Source: an uncultured Mesocricetibacter sp.
GTDB lineage: Bacteria; Pseudomonadota; Gammaproteobacteria; Enterobacterales; Pasteurellaceae
Direction: 5' to 3'
Assembly: GCA_905373425.1 (NCBI GenBank)
Contig: CAJPST010000026.1
Span: 1 to 15,892 of the forward strand
Length of the DNA stretch: 15,892 nt
Position 1 is the stretch's first letter, and each line of letters starts with the position of its first letter. The notes below the pieces were generated by a model, which was not told where the DNA came from, did not search any database, and was given only the letters and a program-made list of their open reading frames with translations. Shown here one piece after another: positions 6,509-14,322 of this stretch. The translations under genes and the position numbers were made by a program.

Positions 6509-7552
6509 TTAATTGGTTTTTAATTTGTTCCAATATTTTTCATAAGTATCAATCGCTTCGCCTACATCGGCCTGTAAAACACCGTTTTCAATTTCGGCAG
6601 CTGGTGGGAATAATACCGGGCTTGTGGCGTCTTTTTCGTTTAATAAGGCTTTGACGCCTTCATTCGGCATGGAAAATCCCATGGTTTCAATGACGGTTTT
6701 GGCACTTTCCGGGCGTAGCATAAAATCGATAAACCGATAGGCAGCAGACACATTTTTCGCTGTTTTAGTAATGCTGTAATTATCCATCCAAAAAATGGCT
6801 CCTTCTTTTGGATAAATAAAGCGGATATTAGGATTTTCTTTCATAGCGCGAAATGCTGAGCCGTTTCAAATCATTCCTAAATCCACCTCGCCTTGTAGAT
6901 AAGGCACTTCCGGTGAATCCGAATTAAACGCCAGCACATTCGGCATTAACTTGGTTAGACGTTCGTAGGCTGCTTTAATTTCACTTTTTTGAGTGGCATT
7001 GGGAGAATCTCCGTTAAGTAATAATGCTAAATGAAACACTTCGCGGGAATCGGCAGTTAATAAAACCTTCCCTTTATATTCCGGTCTCCATAAATCTGCC
7101 CAGATGTTGATATGGTTAATGTCGCTGATGTTTGCTGTATTCACGCCGATGCCTGTCAAACCATAAACGTAAGGCAGAGAATATTGGTTATTAGGATCAA
7201 AAGGTTTATTCAAGAGATTGGGTGTGATTTGATGGAAGTTTTTTAACTTAGTATGGTCGATTTTTTGTAACATTCCTTCCTTTGCCATTTTGCCCACATA
7301 ATAACTGGACGGAAACACTAAATCATATCCACCTTTAATTAACTTTAATTTAGCATACATTTCTTCATTACTTTCAAAAGTGGAATAAATGACCTCAATA
7401 CCGGTTTCTTGGGTGAATTGTGCCAGTAGGCTTGAAGGAATGTACTCTGTCCAGTTATAAACATAGAGTTTTTGAGAGGCAAATGTGGTGCTGCTGAGAA
7501 AAGTTAAAAGGATAAAGAATATTTTTGCAAAATGCAGGGTAGGCAATTTCAA
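6509..7552 (-). pseudogene. potD: Spermidine/putrescine-binding periplasmic protein, PotD type, interrupted by one in-frame TGA
   Basis: The gene encodes a full-length PotD-like periplasmic polyamine-binding protein, apart from a TGA at 6866-6868. Motifs match E. coli PotD along the length: LYVYNWTEYIP, IYSTFESNEEMYAKLK, YDLVFPSSYYV, WADLWRPEYKGKVLLT and MPNVLAFNSD before the stop, then NGSAF, YPKEGAIFWMD and FMLRPESAK after it. The stop falls at E. coli Trp229 (GMI-W-NGSA), a ligand-contacting residue. The other contacts are kept, equivalent to Trp34, Tyr37, Tyr85, Asp168, Glu171, Trp255 and Asp257. I chose the TTG at 7552 as start because AGAGGA lies 8 nt upstream and it yields a clean signal peptide (MKLPTLHFAKIFFILL, cleavage near TFAS-Q). 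The frame also extends to a TTG at 7582 that lacks a ribosome site. No potABC genes are nearby, so it would serve a transporter encoded elsewhere. Confidence 0.9.
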
Positions 7553-7792
7553 ATCGGGAATCCTCTTTGCTGAATACGACAAACATATTATGGTTAAAAT
7601 GATGGTCTTTCAGGAAGACAGCATACCATAAAAATTGTGTTGAAAGAAAAAATCACTGCAAATTGTTTTGCATAGGTGTGTTCGGAACGTTTTTCAAATC
7701 TCTCTAAAATATGTGTGATTTTATAGGAAATAAGTTTGGCTGGGTGGGAAATCTTCGCTTTCTCCTTGCAGAGAATCGGAGTTGCCGTGAAC

Positions 7793-8572
7793 TTATTTAT
7801 TAGCTAGACATGAGTATATATCAAACCGATGATTTTTGGTTTGGCGACTAAAGTGCGGTGGGATTTGAGCAAGAAATTCAGCATAATCGGGGCGTTTAAC
7901 CACCACGCGCTTGCGGGCAAGATTTAACGCCGGCTCAAGTAATTGATCTGCATCTAAATCCCCACCGACAAGATGTTGAAACAAGCGCATTTCTTTTTTG
8001 ACTAAGGCAGATTTTTGTTTGTGCGGATACATTGGATCAAGATAAACCACATCAGTAAAATCTGTTTCCGGATTCAATTCGGACAAATGCTTAACATTTA
8101 AAAGTTGCAAATTGGCTTGCAGCATTGCGCCAATTTCCGTGTCGGCATAAGCCCGTTGTAACCCGTCTTGCAACAATAAAAATACCACCGGGTGTCGTTC
8201 AATTAAGCGTACTTTACAACCGACGGAGGCCAAAACAAAGGCATCGCGCCCTAAGCCGGCAGTGGCATCAATGACACTCGGCAATTCGTCACCTTTTACC
8301 CCCACCGCTTTGGCAACTGCTTCAGCCCGTCCACCACCGAACTTACGTCGGTGTGCCATTACGCCGCTGACAAAATCCACATAGACCGCCCCCAATTTAG
8401 GTTCGTCCAGTTTACGTAATTCAAGCCGTGTCTGACCGTTAATTTCGGCTTGCACCAATGCCAACAGGGAATCAGGGTTATGTCGCAAGCCTTGTTGGGC
8501 ACAAAGTGCGGTGAAATTTTCCGCTGTTTTTTGCTCTGAGATTAGTTGTACGCTTATTTTCGGATCAACCAT
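7793..8572 (-). CDS. rsmJ: 16S rRNA m2G1516 methyltransferase RsmJ
   Basis: RsmJ (YhiQ) methylates the N2 of G1516 in the small-subunit rRNA using S-adenosylmethionine. The 259-residue product carries the family blocks ELRKLDEPKLGAVYVDF (51-67), MAHRRKFGGGR (72-82), the SAM-binding motif DATAGLGRDAF (102-112), the catalytic-type LDPMYPHKQKSALVKKEMR (178-196) and VVVKRPDYA (223-231). All are nearly identical to E. coli. The start overlaps the 3' end of trmA by 19 bp in another frame, implying an operon with coupled translation. Uptake signals at 7851-7859 and 8504-8512 are accommodated in the coding frame (as Pro-Pro-His-Phe and Thr-Ala-Leu). The 210 bp between its stop and potD hold no gene and no clear terminator. 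Confidence 0.96.
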   Translation of the reverse strand: MVDPKISVQLISEQKTAENFTALCAQQGLRHNPDSLLALVQAEINGQTRLELRKLDEPKLGAVYVDFVSGVMAHRRKFGGGRAEAVAKAVGVKGDELPSVIDATAGLGRDAFVLASVGCKVRLIERHPVVFLLLQDGLQRAYADTEIGAMLQANLQLLNVKHLSELNPETDFTDVVYLDPMYPHKQKSALVKKEMRLFQHLVGGDLDADQLLEPALNLARKRVVVKRPDYAEFLAQIPPHFSRQTKNHRFDIYSCLANK

Positions 8573-9648
8573 ACGCCACTTTCCATATGTTCGGTGTAAG
8601 GGAATTGATCGAATAATGCAGCCCGTTCAATGTAATGAGTTTGACTCAAGGTTTGCAAGTTGTCGCATAAGGTATGAGGATTACAGGAAATGTATAAAAT
8701 CCGATCATAATTTTGTACTAGCAGTAGCGTATCGGGATCCAATCCTGCACGTGGCGGATCAACAAAAATGGTATGACATTCATAGGATTGCAAATCAATG
8801 CCGTTTAAGCGGTTGAATTTACGTACACCGTTTATTGCTTGCGTAAATTCTTCTGCCGACATACGGACAATCTGCAAATTATTTACGCCGTTTGCTGAAA
8901 TATTAGATTGCGCGGCTGCGACAGAAGGTTTAGCCACCTCTGTCGCCAATACCTTACGAAAATTTTGCGCCAAGGCGATAGAAAAATTACCGTTACCACA
9001 ATAGAGTTCCAGTAAATCTCCTTGGCTGTTTTGGGTGCAATTTATCGCCCATTCCAGCATTTTACAATTCACTGCTGCATTTGGTTGAGTAAAGCTGTTT
9101 TCCACCTGACGATACACATAATTTTTCCCCTTAACCGACAGAACCTCATCAGCATAATCACGTTCTAAACAAATCTTTTGCTTAGTCGCCCGCCCGATAA
9201 GTTGCACACAAAATCCCTGTTCTGTTAACCGCTCTTTTAGTCTGCAAGCAGCCTGTTCCCATTCTTCATTCAATGGGGTGTGATATAGCAAACTGACGAG
9301 AATCTCACCGCTCAGAGTACTAAGGTAGTCCACCTGAAACAATTTATGTTTTAGAACTTGCTGCTCTTTTAACAGTGGTAAAAGTGCCTTCATCATGCAG
9401 TTAATTAATTCGTTTGCAATGGGAAAATCATCCACCCGATAACGTTGGCGTGAGTGTTGGTCGAACATAATATGATACAAATCGCCGTCGTCATGCCACA
9501 AACGAAACTCTGCACGCATCCGATAATGCTGTGGTGGCGAGGCGAACACTTCTAATGCAGGCGCATTAAAAGGCGCAAAAAGTGCGGTTAGTTTTTCATG
9601 CTTTTTGTCTAGCAATTCGCCGTATTGCTCAATCGGAATAGTTTGCAT
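8554..9648 (-). CDS. trmA: tRNA (uracil-54,C5)-methyltransferase TrmA
   Basis: TrmA makes ribothymidine at position 54 of nearly all tRNAs and also methylates tmRNA. The 364 residues (E. coli 366) show the N-terminal RMRAEFRLWHDDGDLYHIMF, the FTQPN loop (186-190) and the SAM motif LLELYCGNGNFSIAL (212-226). Further on are FVDPPRAGLD and the catalytic Cys322 in SCNP. The base Glu356 in EHMESGV follows. These two residues sit two positions before E. coli Cys324 and Glu358. The start has GGAG 8 nt upstream. An uptake signal (9580-9588) is read as Leu-Thr-Ala-Leu-Phe. It is the first gene of the trmA-rsmJ operon. Confidence 0.97.
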   Translation of the reverse strand: MQTIPIEQYGELLDKKHEKLTALFAPFNAPALEVFASPPQHYRMRAEFRLWHDDGDLYHIMFDQHSRQRYRVDDFPIANELINCMMKALLPLLKEQQVLKHKLFQVDYLSTLSGEILVSLLYHTPLNEEWEQAACRLKERLTEQGFCVQLIGRATKQKICLERDYADEVLSVKGKNYVYRQVENSFTQPNAAVNCKMLEWAINCTQNSQGDLLELYCGNGNFSIALAQNFRKVLATEVAKPSVAAAQSNISANGVNNLQIVRMSAEEFTQAINGVRKFNRLNGIDLQSYECHTIFVDPPRAGLDPDTLLLVQNYDRILYISCNPHTLCDNLQTLSQTHYIERAALFDQFPYTEHMESGVWLIRK

Positions 9649-9714
9649 GCGGTTGGCTCCAAGTTAAATCGGAATGGATTTTAGCATAACGGTAAGAAAA
9701 AGGCTTTAACTGTT

Positions 9715-9742
9715 ATTTTAGCTAGTGTTGTTTGGTACTCAA
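9715..9742 (-). promoter_or_regulatory. Predicted promoter of trmA-rsmJ
   Basis: On the minus strand there is TTGAGT (9742-9737), a 16-nt spacer and TAAAAT (9720-9715). The predicted start near 9708 gives a leader of about 60 nt before the trmA ATG. Upstream, toward tetR, there is an isolated uptake signal (9774-9782) and no convincing tetR terminator. Confidence 0.5.
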
Positions 9743-9804
9743 GACACAAACAAAAAACATCAGATAAATTTAAAAGTGCGGTCATTCATTATCTTTTTGT
9801 AGCT

Positions 9805-10386
9805 TCAATTTTCAGCATTTTGATAGGCAATGCCATGCATAAAAAACTGCAAAACGTCTTTTAATAACTGCTGTTCATTATTGTGGTAATGCTGTTGTAA
9901 CATCGGCGTATTTAACATTTCGTCTATTTTTTGGAGCAATACATCAATTAACGCAATAGGAAAATCATCCCGAATGACCTTACGTTGCTGTAACATACTA
10001 AAGAAATAGTGCATATATTCGTATTTTTCTTGAGTCATTTTTTGAAAAAAAAGCTGTAATTCTTCATCTTGATGAGCATTTAGATCTGCTAATACAGATG
10101 CGGAATAAAGCGTTGTCATGGCTTCCTGTTGCATGGTCAGAATACGTTGAATAACTGTCGCTAAATCTGCGCGATCATGTAACAATTGCTCAAATTCAAG
10201 GCGCATTTTATTTTTTTGTTCTTCAAATACGATTTTTACCAGTGCTTCTTTCGTTGGAAAGTGCTTATAAAAAGTTACTCTGCTAACCTTTGCCAGTCGG
10301 CAGATCTCTGCAATAGACGTGGCAATCCAGCCTTGCTCATAAAAAAGCGTCACTGCAGCTTGCTTTAATACAGAATCTTTTTTCAT
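9805..10386 (-). CDS. TetR/AcrR-family transcriptional repressor of the adjacent TonB-ABC operon
   Basis: The 193-residue protein has a typical N-terminal TetR DNA-binding domain: KQAAVTLFYEQGWIATSIAEICRLAKVSRVTFYKHFPTKEAL spans residues 8-49, with the helix-turn-helix at about 24-43. The C-terminal 140 residues are all-helical by appearance and not recognisable beyond a ligand/dimer domain. It is transcribed away from the TonB receptor gene, 154 bp away. That shared region holds two sets of palindromes on the two promoters, so local repression and autoregulation are likely. The inducer is unknown. If the operon imports a chelate, the inducer could be the chelate, heme or a metal. It ends with TGA. 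There is no uptake signal within the gene, though one lies just beyond its stop. Confidence 0.88.
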   Translation of the reverse strand: MKKDSVLKQAAVTLFYEQGWIATSIAEICRLAKVSRVTFYKHFPTKEALVKIVFEEQKNKMRLEFEQLLHDRADLATVIQRILTMQQEAMTTLYSASVLADLNAHQDEELQLFFQKMTQEKYEYMHYFFSMLQQRKVIRDDFPIALIDVLLQKIDEMLNTPMLQQHYHNNEQQLLKDVLQFFMHGIAYQNAEN

Positions 10387-10431
10387 TTTTTCTCCTTAAC
10401 TGACAATAACATAGCCAAAAATTGTGAAGTG

Positions 10432-10448
10432 TCAAATATTATATTTGA
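10432..10448 (-). promoter_or_regulatory. 17-bp perfect palindrome over the predicted tetR -10, candidate repressor operator
   Basis: TCAAATATTATATTTGA is a perfect palindrome around a single central base. On the minus strand it contains a consensus TATAAT (10443-10438) that would serve tetR, with transcription starting near 10431, about 45 nt before the ATG. A TetR-family dimer bound here would block its own gene. No good -35 accompanies the -10. Confidence 0.5.
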
Positions 10449-10485
10449 GAAAAATTATTATTTACTTTTCATTTTAGGTTATGTT

Positions 10486-10527
10486 AAGTTTACATTATTT
10501 AGTTTTTATAATAAAAAATGTAAACTT
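10486..10527 (+). promoter_or_regulatory. TonB-ABC operon promoter flanked by a perfect 11-bp inverted repeat, candidate operator
   Basis: AAGTTTACATT (10486-10496) and AATGTAAACTT (10517-10527) are perfect inverted copies, their centres 31 bp (three helical turns) apart. Between them lies a consensus TATAAT (10507-10512). Each arm contains TTTACA, a near -35 pointing inward, so two face-to-face promoters are also conceivable. The right arm ends 13 bp before the receptor's ATG and just before its ribosome site AAGGTG (10530-10535). Binding here would block transcription and possibly translation of the receptor. The arms do not share obvious bases with the 17-bp palindrome near tetR. Confidence 0.5.
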
Positions 10528-10540
10528 TTAAGGTGTGCTA

Positions 10541-12586
10541 ATGAAAAATAAACATTCTCCATTAAATTTTATAACCCTTTGTTTAGTAGGCTGTTATTCA
10601 TATTTTTCGTATGCGAAAGAAATTAATCAACCAATGATGTTAGACGAAATCACAGTGACCGGTGAGAAATTTGAACGTAGTCAATCTTCGACTGGTTCAA
10701 GCACAACTGTGGTAACTGGTGATCAATTCAAACGAGAAGCCAATTTACTGTCTGCTACCCAATTATTAAAACGCGATGTGAATATTTTAGATACCGGCTT
10801 GGGTAATGACTTACCCACTGTGCGTGGTGTTGACGGGTCCGGCCCGGCAGTAGGCGCGGTGGCATTTTTTGCAGGTTCACGCCCACGACTAAATATGCAA
10901 ATTGACGGCAGAACTTCCAGCTATAACGAACTGGCGTTCGGTACAAAATCCCTGTGGGATATGAAACAGGTAGAAATTTATCGTGGCGCACAAAGCTATG
11001 CCCAAGGGCGTAATGCTATTGCCGGCGCCGTGGTGATGACTAGCAACGATCCGACACAAGATTGGGAAGGGGCGGCCAAATTGAATATGGGTAATCATCG
11101 ATTGGCGCAAACCTCGGCCATGATTTCTGGCCCGTTAATAAAAGATGAACTGGCTTTTCGTTTAAGCGTGGATCATCAACAACGGGAAACCTCCGTTGGT
11201 TTACCGCATTACGATCCCGTTGGTAATCCGCGTTGGTTTAAAGCTACCACTACCCGCGCTAAATTGTTGTGGACGCCTTCCGCTATTCCGGAACTCTACA
11301 GCCGTTTAACCTTTAATCACTTAAACGCCCGTGCACCACAAAGTGAAGCGGAGATCCAACCCAATTCGCCACGCTACACGCCGGAACGTCCTGTGTTTCA
11401 AACTCGTTCCGCCAGTACCATTTGGGATATTGGCTATCAATTATCGGATCATTGGAAACTGGAAAATAAATTGGTTTACACCCATTTTATTCATGACCGA
11501 AAAACCACCTCGCCATACACCACCAGCGGCGTGCCGGCACGAGTGGACGGCAATGAATTTCAAATCGAACCAATGGTGAAATATGAGGGCGAGAAGTATC
11601 GCGGTTTATTGGGTTTATTCTACTTTAACGCCAAACAAGACGAACACGTCACTATGCCGCGTAGCCGAGTGAATCCAACTGCCGTAACCACCTATTTCAA
11701 CGATAAAACGAAAACCAAAGCGGCATTTGGCGAAATCACCTTTACGCCTGAAATTCCGTTTGAATTCACACTTTCCGCCCGCTATGAACAAGAACATCAT
11801 AAGCGTAAAGGTGAAAGTACATTGTTCTCCATCAATCGGGATAAAAAATACAATGTCTTCCTACCCAAAGCAGACATTGCATGGAAAATGAATGAAAACC
11901 AACGTTTAGGCTTCAAGGTGGGACGCGGTTATAACCCAGGCGGTGCAGGCGTCACATTCGGCACACCTTACACCAGCTATGAGTATGACGCGGAATATGT
12001 GTGGAATTATGAACTGTACCACCGCTGGACCTCCGACGATAAGCAACTCCGTGTCAACAGCAACTTGTTCTATAACGATTACAAACATATGCAACTACCG
12101 TTCTATTTAGGGCCGAACTCAATTGTCATTCGCAATGCCGATAAAGTTGTCACTTACGGCGCGGAAAGTAACGTTGAATGGCAAGCCACCGAGAAACTGG
12201 CGTTAAATGCCGGAATCGGTATATTGAAAACCGACATCAAACGTTATCCGAACAGCAACATTGAAGGGAATAAACTTGCCCGCGCACCAAATTTCAGCGG
12301 AAAACTGGGCGCGCATTATAGCCTGCTTGATCATTGGGAAATCGGTGCAAATTACAGCTACAACAGCAGTTATTATTCCACTGCCGACAACTTAGCCAAT
12401 GGTAAAGTAGGGCATTATGACCAATTTGATGTTTATTTAGCGTATGACTTTAAGCATGCCAGAATCATGCTTTATGCCGACAACGTACTTAACTCACGCA
12501 AAGATATCTTACTCGTACCGCGCTCTGGCGACATTACCCGTCAGCCGGAACGCCAAATTGGACTTTCCACCGAGTTAAGATTCTAA
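10541..12586 (+). CDS. TonB-dependent outer-membrane receptor, siderophore type (FyuA-like class)
   Basis: The 681-residue protein is an outer-membrane gated channel. It has a signal peptide (residues 1-25, ending YFSYA-K), a TonB box DEITVT (35-40) and a plug domain with PTVRGVDG (92-99), NMQIDGR and VEIYRGAQSYAQGRNAIAGA (144-163). A beta-barrel then runs to the terminal Phe of STELRF. The order of blocks near the end (RGYNPGG, FYNDYKHMQLP, ADKVVTYGAESNVEW, LYADNVLNSRKD) resembles ferric-siderophore receptors such as FyuA. The substrate cannot be told from sequence. A lipobox-like LVGC occurs at 15-18. The ATG at 10541 is chosen over GTG at 10535 because AAGGTG lies 5 nt upstream. It is the first gene of an operon with two ABC half-transporters, 3 nt before the next ATG. 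Confidence 0.92.
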   Translation: MKNKHSPLNFITLCLVGCYSYFSYAKEINQPMMLDEITVTGEKFERSQSSTGSSTTVVTGDQFKREANLLSATQLLKRDVNILDTGLGNDLPTVRGVDGSGPAVGAVAFFAGSRPRLNMQIDGRTSSYNELAFGTKSLWDMKQVEIYRGAQSYAQGRNAIAGAVVMTSNDPTQDWEGAAKLNMGNHRLAQTSAMISGPLIKDELAFRLSVDHQQRETSVGLPHYDPVGNPRWFKATTTRAKLLWTPSAIPELYSRLTFNHLNARAPQSEAEIQPNSPRYTPERPVFQTRSASTIWDIGYQLSDHWKLENKLVYTHFIHDRKTTSPYTTSGVPARVDGNEFQIEPMVKYEGEKYRGLLGLFYFNAKQDEHVTMPRSRVNPTAVTTYFNDKTKTKAAFGEITFTPEIPFEFTLSARYEQEHHKRKGESTLFSINRDKKYNVFLPKADIAWKMNENQRLGFKVGRGYNPGGAGVTFGTPYTSYEYDAEYVWNYELYHRWTSDDKQLRVNSNLFYNDYKHMQLPFYLGPNSIVIRNADKVVTYGAESNVEWQATEKLALNAGIGILKTDIKRYPNSNIEGNKLARAPNFSGKLGAHYSLLDHWEIGANYSYNSSYYSTADNLANGKVGHYDQFDVYLAYDFKHARIMLYADNVLNSRKDILLVPRSGDITRQPERQIGLSTELRF

Positions 12587-12589
12587 GCA

Positions 12590-14314
12590 ATGAGTAAACA
12601 ACACCAACAAATTTGTCAACCTGTTGCCGCGCAATTACGTGCCTCAATGTGGTTGACAACTTTCGCCCAAGGCTTAAAAATCGGGATTTGGCTTTTGATG
12701 ATCCACATTGTGTTCACCGTCAGCCAATCTTTTATGTTTCCTTATTGGCAGATTTTCTCGCTGCTTGCCATTTCCATTTTGTATTACACCTGCAAAATTA
12801 AAGCGCACGATAAATCTCATTATGCTGCCTTTGAATTGGAAAAAATTCTACGCCAACAGCTTGCAAAAAAAATCAGTCAATTATCGTTAGGCAAAGTCAA
12901 TGAAATCGGGTCAGGCGGTTTAACCAAAGTACTGTGCGATGATGTAAACGAATTGCACACCTTTGTTGCCGATGCACCGCCCCTTAAAGCGGAGGCTTAT
13001 TCCACACCGATTTTCGTGTTGGCGGCATTGTTTTGGTTAAATTGGCAAATGGCATTGGCTGTGGTGATTTTCCTTGTCGTGTTGTTTACGATCCTGCAAC
13101 GTTTAATGCAAAAAAGTCGGTTGAATTATCGTGATTACGGTGCTGCCGTGAGCAGAATCAACAGTGCTATTATTGAATATATTCAAGGCATGAGCACGAT
13201 TCGCACCTTTGATGCGGGACAAAGTTCGTACAGCCGTTTTAGCACCGCATTGGAAAATTTTAATCAGGTTATATTCGCTTTTTTAGCCAAAGTGGGCGCA
13301 CCAACACGTCTTGCCCGTTCGCTTTTTACACCAATGCCGATTATGCTGTTTTTGATCGTGTTGGGCGTGTATTTACACTCGCTTGCGCTGCTTTCCACTT
13401 TTGGCTTTTTTGCCTTTTTAGTGTTAGCCGCCGGGTTAATTGAAACCATGCATCCGTACATGGGGCTGTTTCATTTGTTGGAACGCTCCCGCGCTGCCAT
13501 TGAACGCATTAACGAAATAAAAACGTTGGAAAATGCTACCGCACTTTTGCCGTTACAAACGCCGAATGGTTATGCCGTTCAATTTGAACAGGTCAATTTC
13601 AGTTATGGTGCCGACAAAGCAACGCTGAAAAATATTGACTTCAGCGTGCCGCAAAATAGTTTTACCGCGATCATTGGCACCTCAGGCTCCGGCAAAACCA
13701 CTTTGCTCAATTTGTTGTTGCGCTTTTGGGATGTCGATAGCGGAAAAATCACTTTAGGTGGTGCAGATATTCGTCATATGGAACAGGATCAACTCATGAA
13801 ATATTGTTCGGTCGTATTTCAGGATAATTTCTTATTTTCTTGCTCTATTGCCGAAAACATCGCTTACGGCATAGAAAATGTGACGGAGGAAGCGATTATC
13901 AATGCCGCCAAACAAGCCCGTATTCACGACTTTATTATGACCTTGCCGGAGCAATATCAAACGAAAGTGGGTGAACGTGGACAATTATTGTCAGGCGGAC
14001 AAAAACAGCGTATCAGTATAGCCCGAGCCTTTTTACAAAATCGCCCGATTTTATTGTTAGACGAACCCACTGCCTTTTCCGATGCGAAAAACGAGGCAGA
14101 TTTAATGCAGGCATTTCATGCGCTGATGCAAAATAAAACAGTGATCATGGTGGCACATCGCCTGCCTAGCATTACCCAAGCCGATCAAATTATTTATTTA
14201 GAGAACGGCAAAATCATCGCTCAAGGCAACCACCAAGCCTTGTTGCAAACCAATGCTGCCTATCAAACCCTTTGGGCGGAATATCAACAGGCAAAATCTT
14301 GGACGATACATTAG
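12590..14314 (+). CDS. ABC half-transporter, fused membrane and ATPase domains (YbtP/IrtA-like), first of a pair
   Basis: The 574-residue protein has an exporter-fold membrane domain (about 1-310, six hydrophobic segments) and a C-terminal ATPase. Visible ATPase motifs are the A-loop Tyr339, Walker A GTSGSGKT (363-370), Q-loop Gln411, signature LSGGQ (467-471), Walker B ILLLDE (487-492, catalytic Glu492) and switch His523. All catalytic residues are present, but the D-loop reads AFSDAKNE instead of the usual ASLD. I recall a similar AFADPENE in siderophore-type half-transporters. The gene starts 3 nt after the receptor stop and ends 8 nt before the second half-transporter, so the two should form a heterodimer. 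Family members include drug and peptide exporters, but pairing with a TonB receptor favours import of a ferric chelate across the inner membrane, as for YbtPQ. An uptake signal lies at 13538-13546. Confidence 0.88.
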   Translation: MSKQHQQICQPVAAQLRASMWLTTFAQGLKIGIWLLMIHIVFTVSQSFMFPYWQIFSLLAISILYYTCKIKAHDKSHYAAFELEKILRQQLAKKISQLSLGKVNEIGSGGLTKVLCDDVNELHTFVADAPPLKAEAYSTPIFVLAALFWLNWQMALAVVIFLVVLFTILQRLMQKSRLNYRDYGAAVSRINSAIIEYIQGMSTIRTFDAGQSSYSRFSTALENFNQVIFAFLAKVGAPTRLARSLFTPMPIMLFLIVLGVYLHSLALLSTFGFFAFLVLAAGLIETMHPYMGLFHLLERSRAAIERINEIKTLENATALLPLQTPNGYAVQFEQVNFSYGADKATLKNIDFSVPQNSFTAIIGTSGSGKTTLLNLLLRFWDVDSGKITLGGADIRHMEQDQLMKYCSVVFQDNFLFSCSIAENIAYGIENVTEEAIINAAKQARIHDFIMTLPEQYQTKVGERGQLLSGGQKQRISIARAFLQNRPILLLDEPTAFSDAKNEADLMQAFHALMQNKTVIMVAHRLPSITQADQIIYLENGKIIAQGNHQALLQTNAAYQTLWAEYQQAKSWTIH

Positions 14315-14322
14315 AGAATGTT

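Noticed and set aside
7553..7582. TTG at 7582 as the potD start
   Set aside because: No ribosome site precedes it and it adds ten residues before the signal peptide. The TTG at 7552 has AGAGGA at the right distance.
7741..7792. Terminator for rsmJ
   Set aside because: Only a 5-bp TTCTC/GAGAA stem is present, with no T run, so I do not call it.
10447..10465. Possible Fur box upstream of the TonB receptor
   Set aside because: It matches only 12 of 19 bases by my count in a very AT-rich stretch, which is expected by chance. Iron control is not excluded but is not shown.
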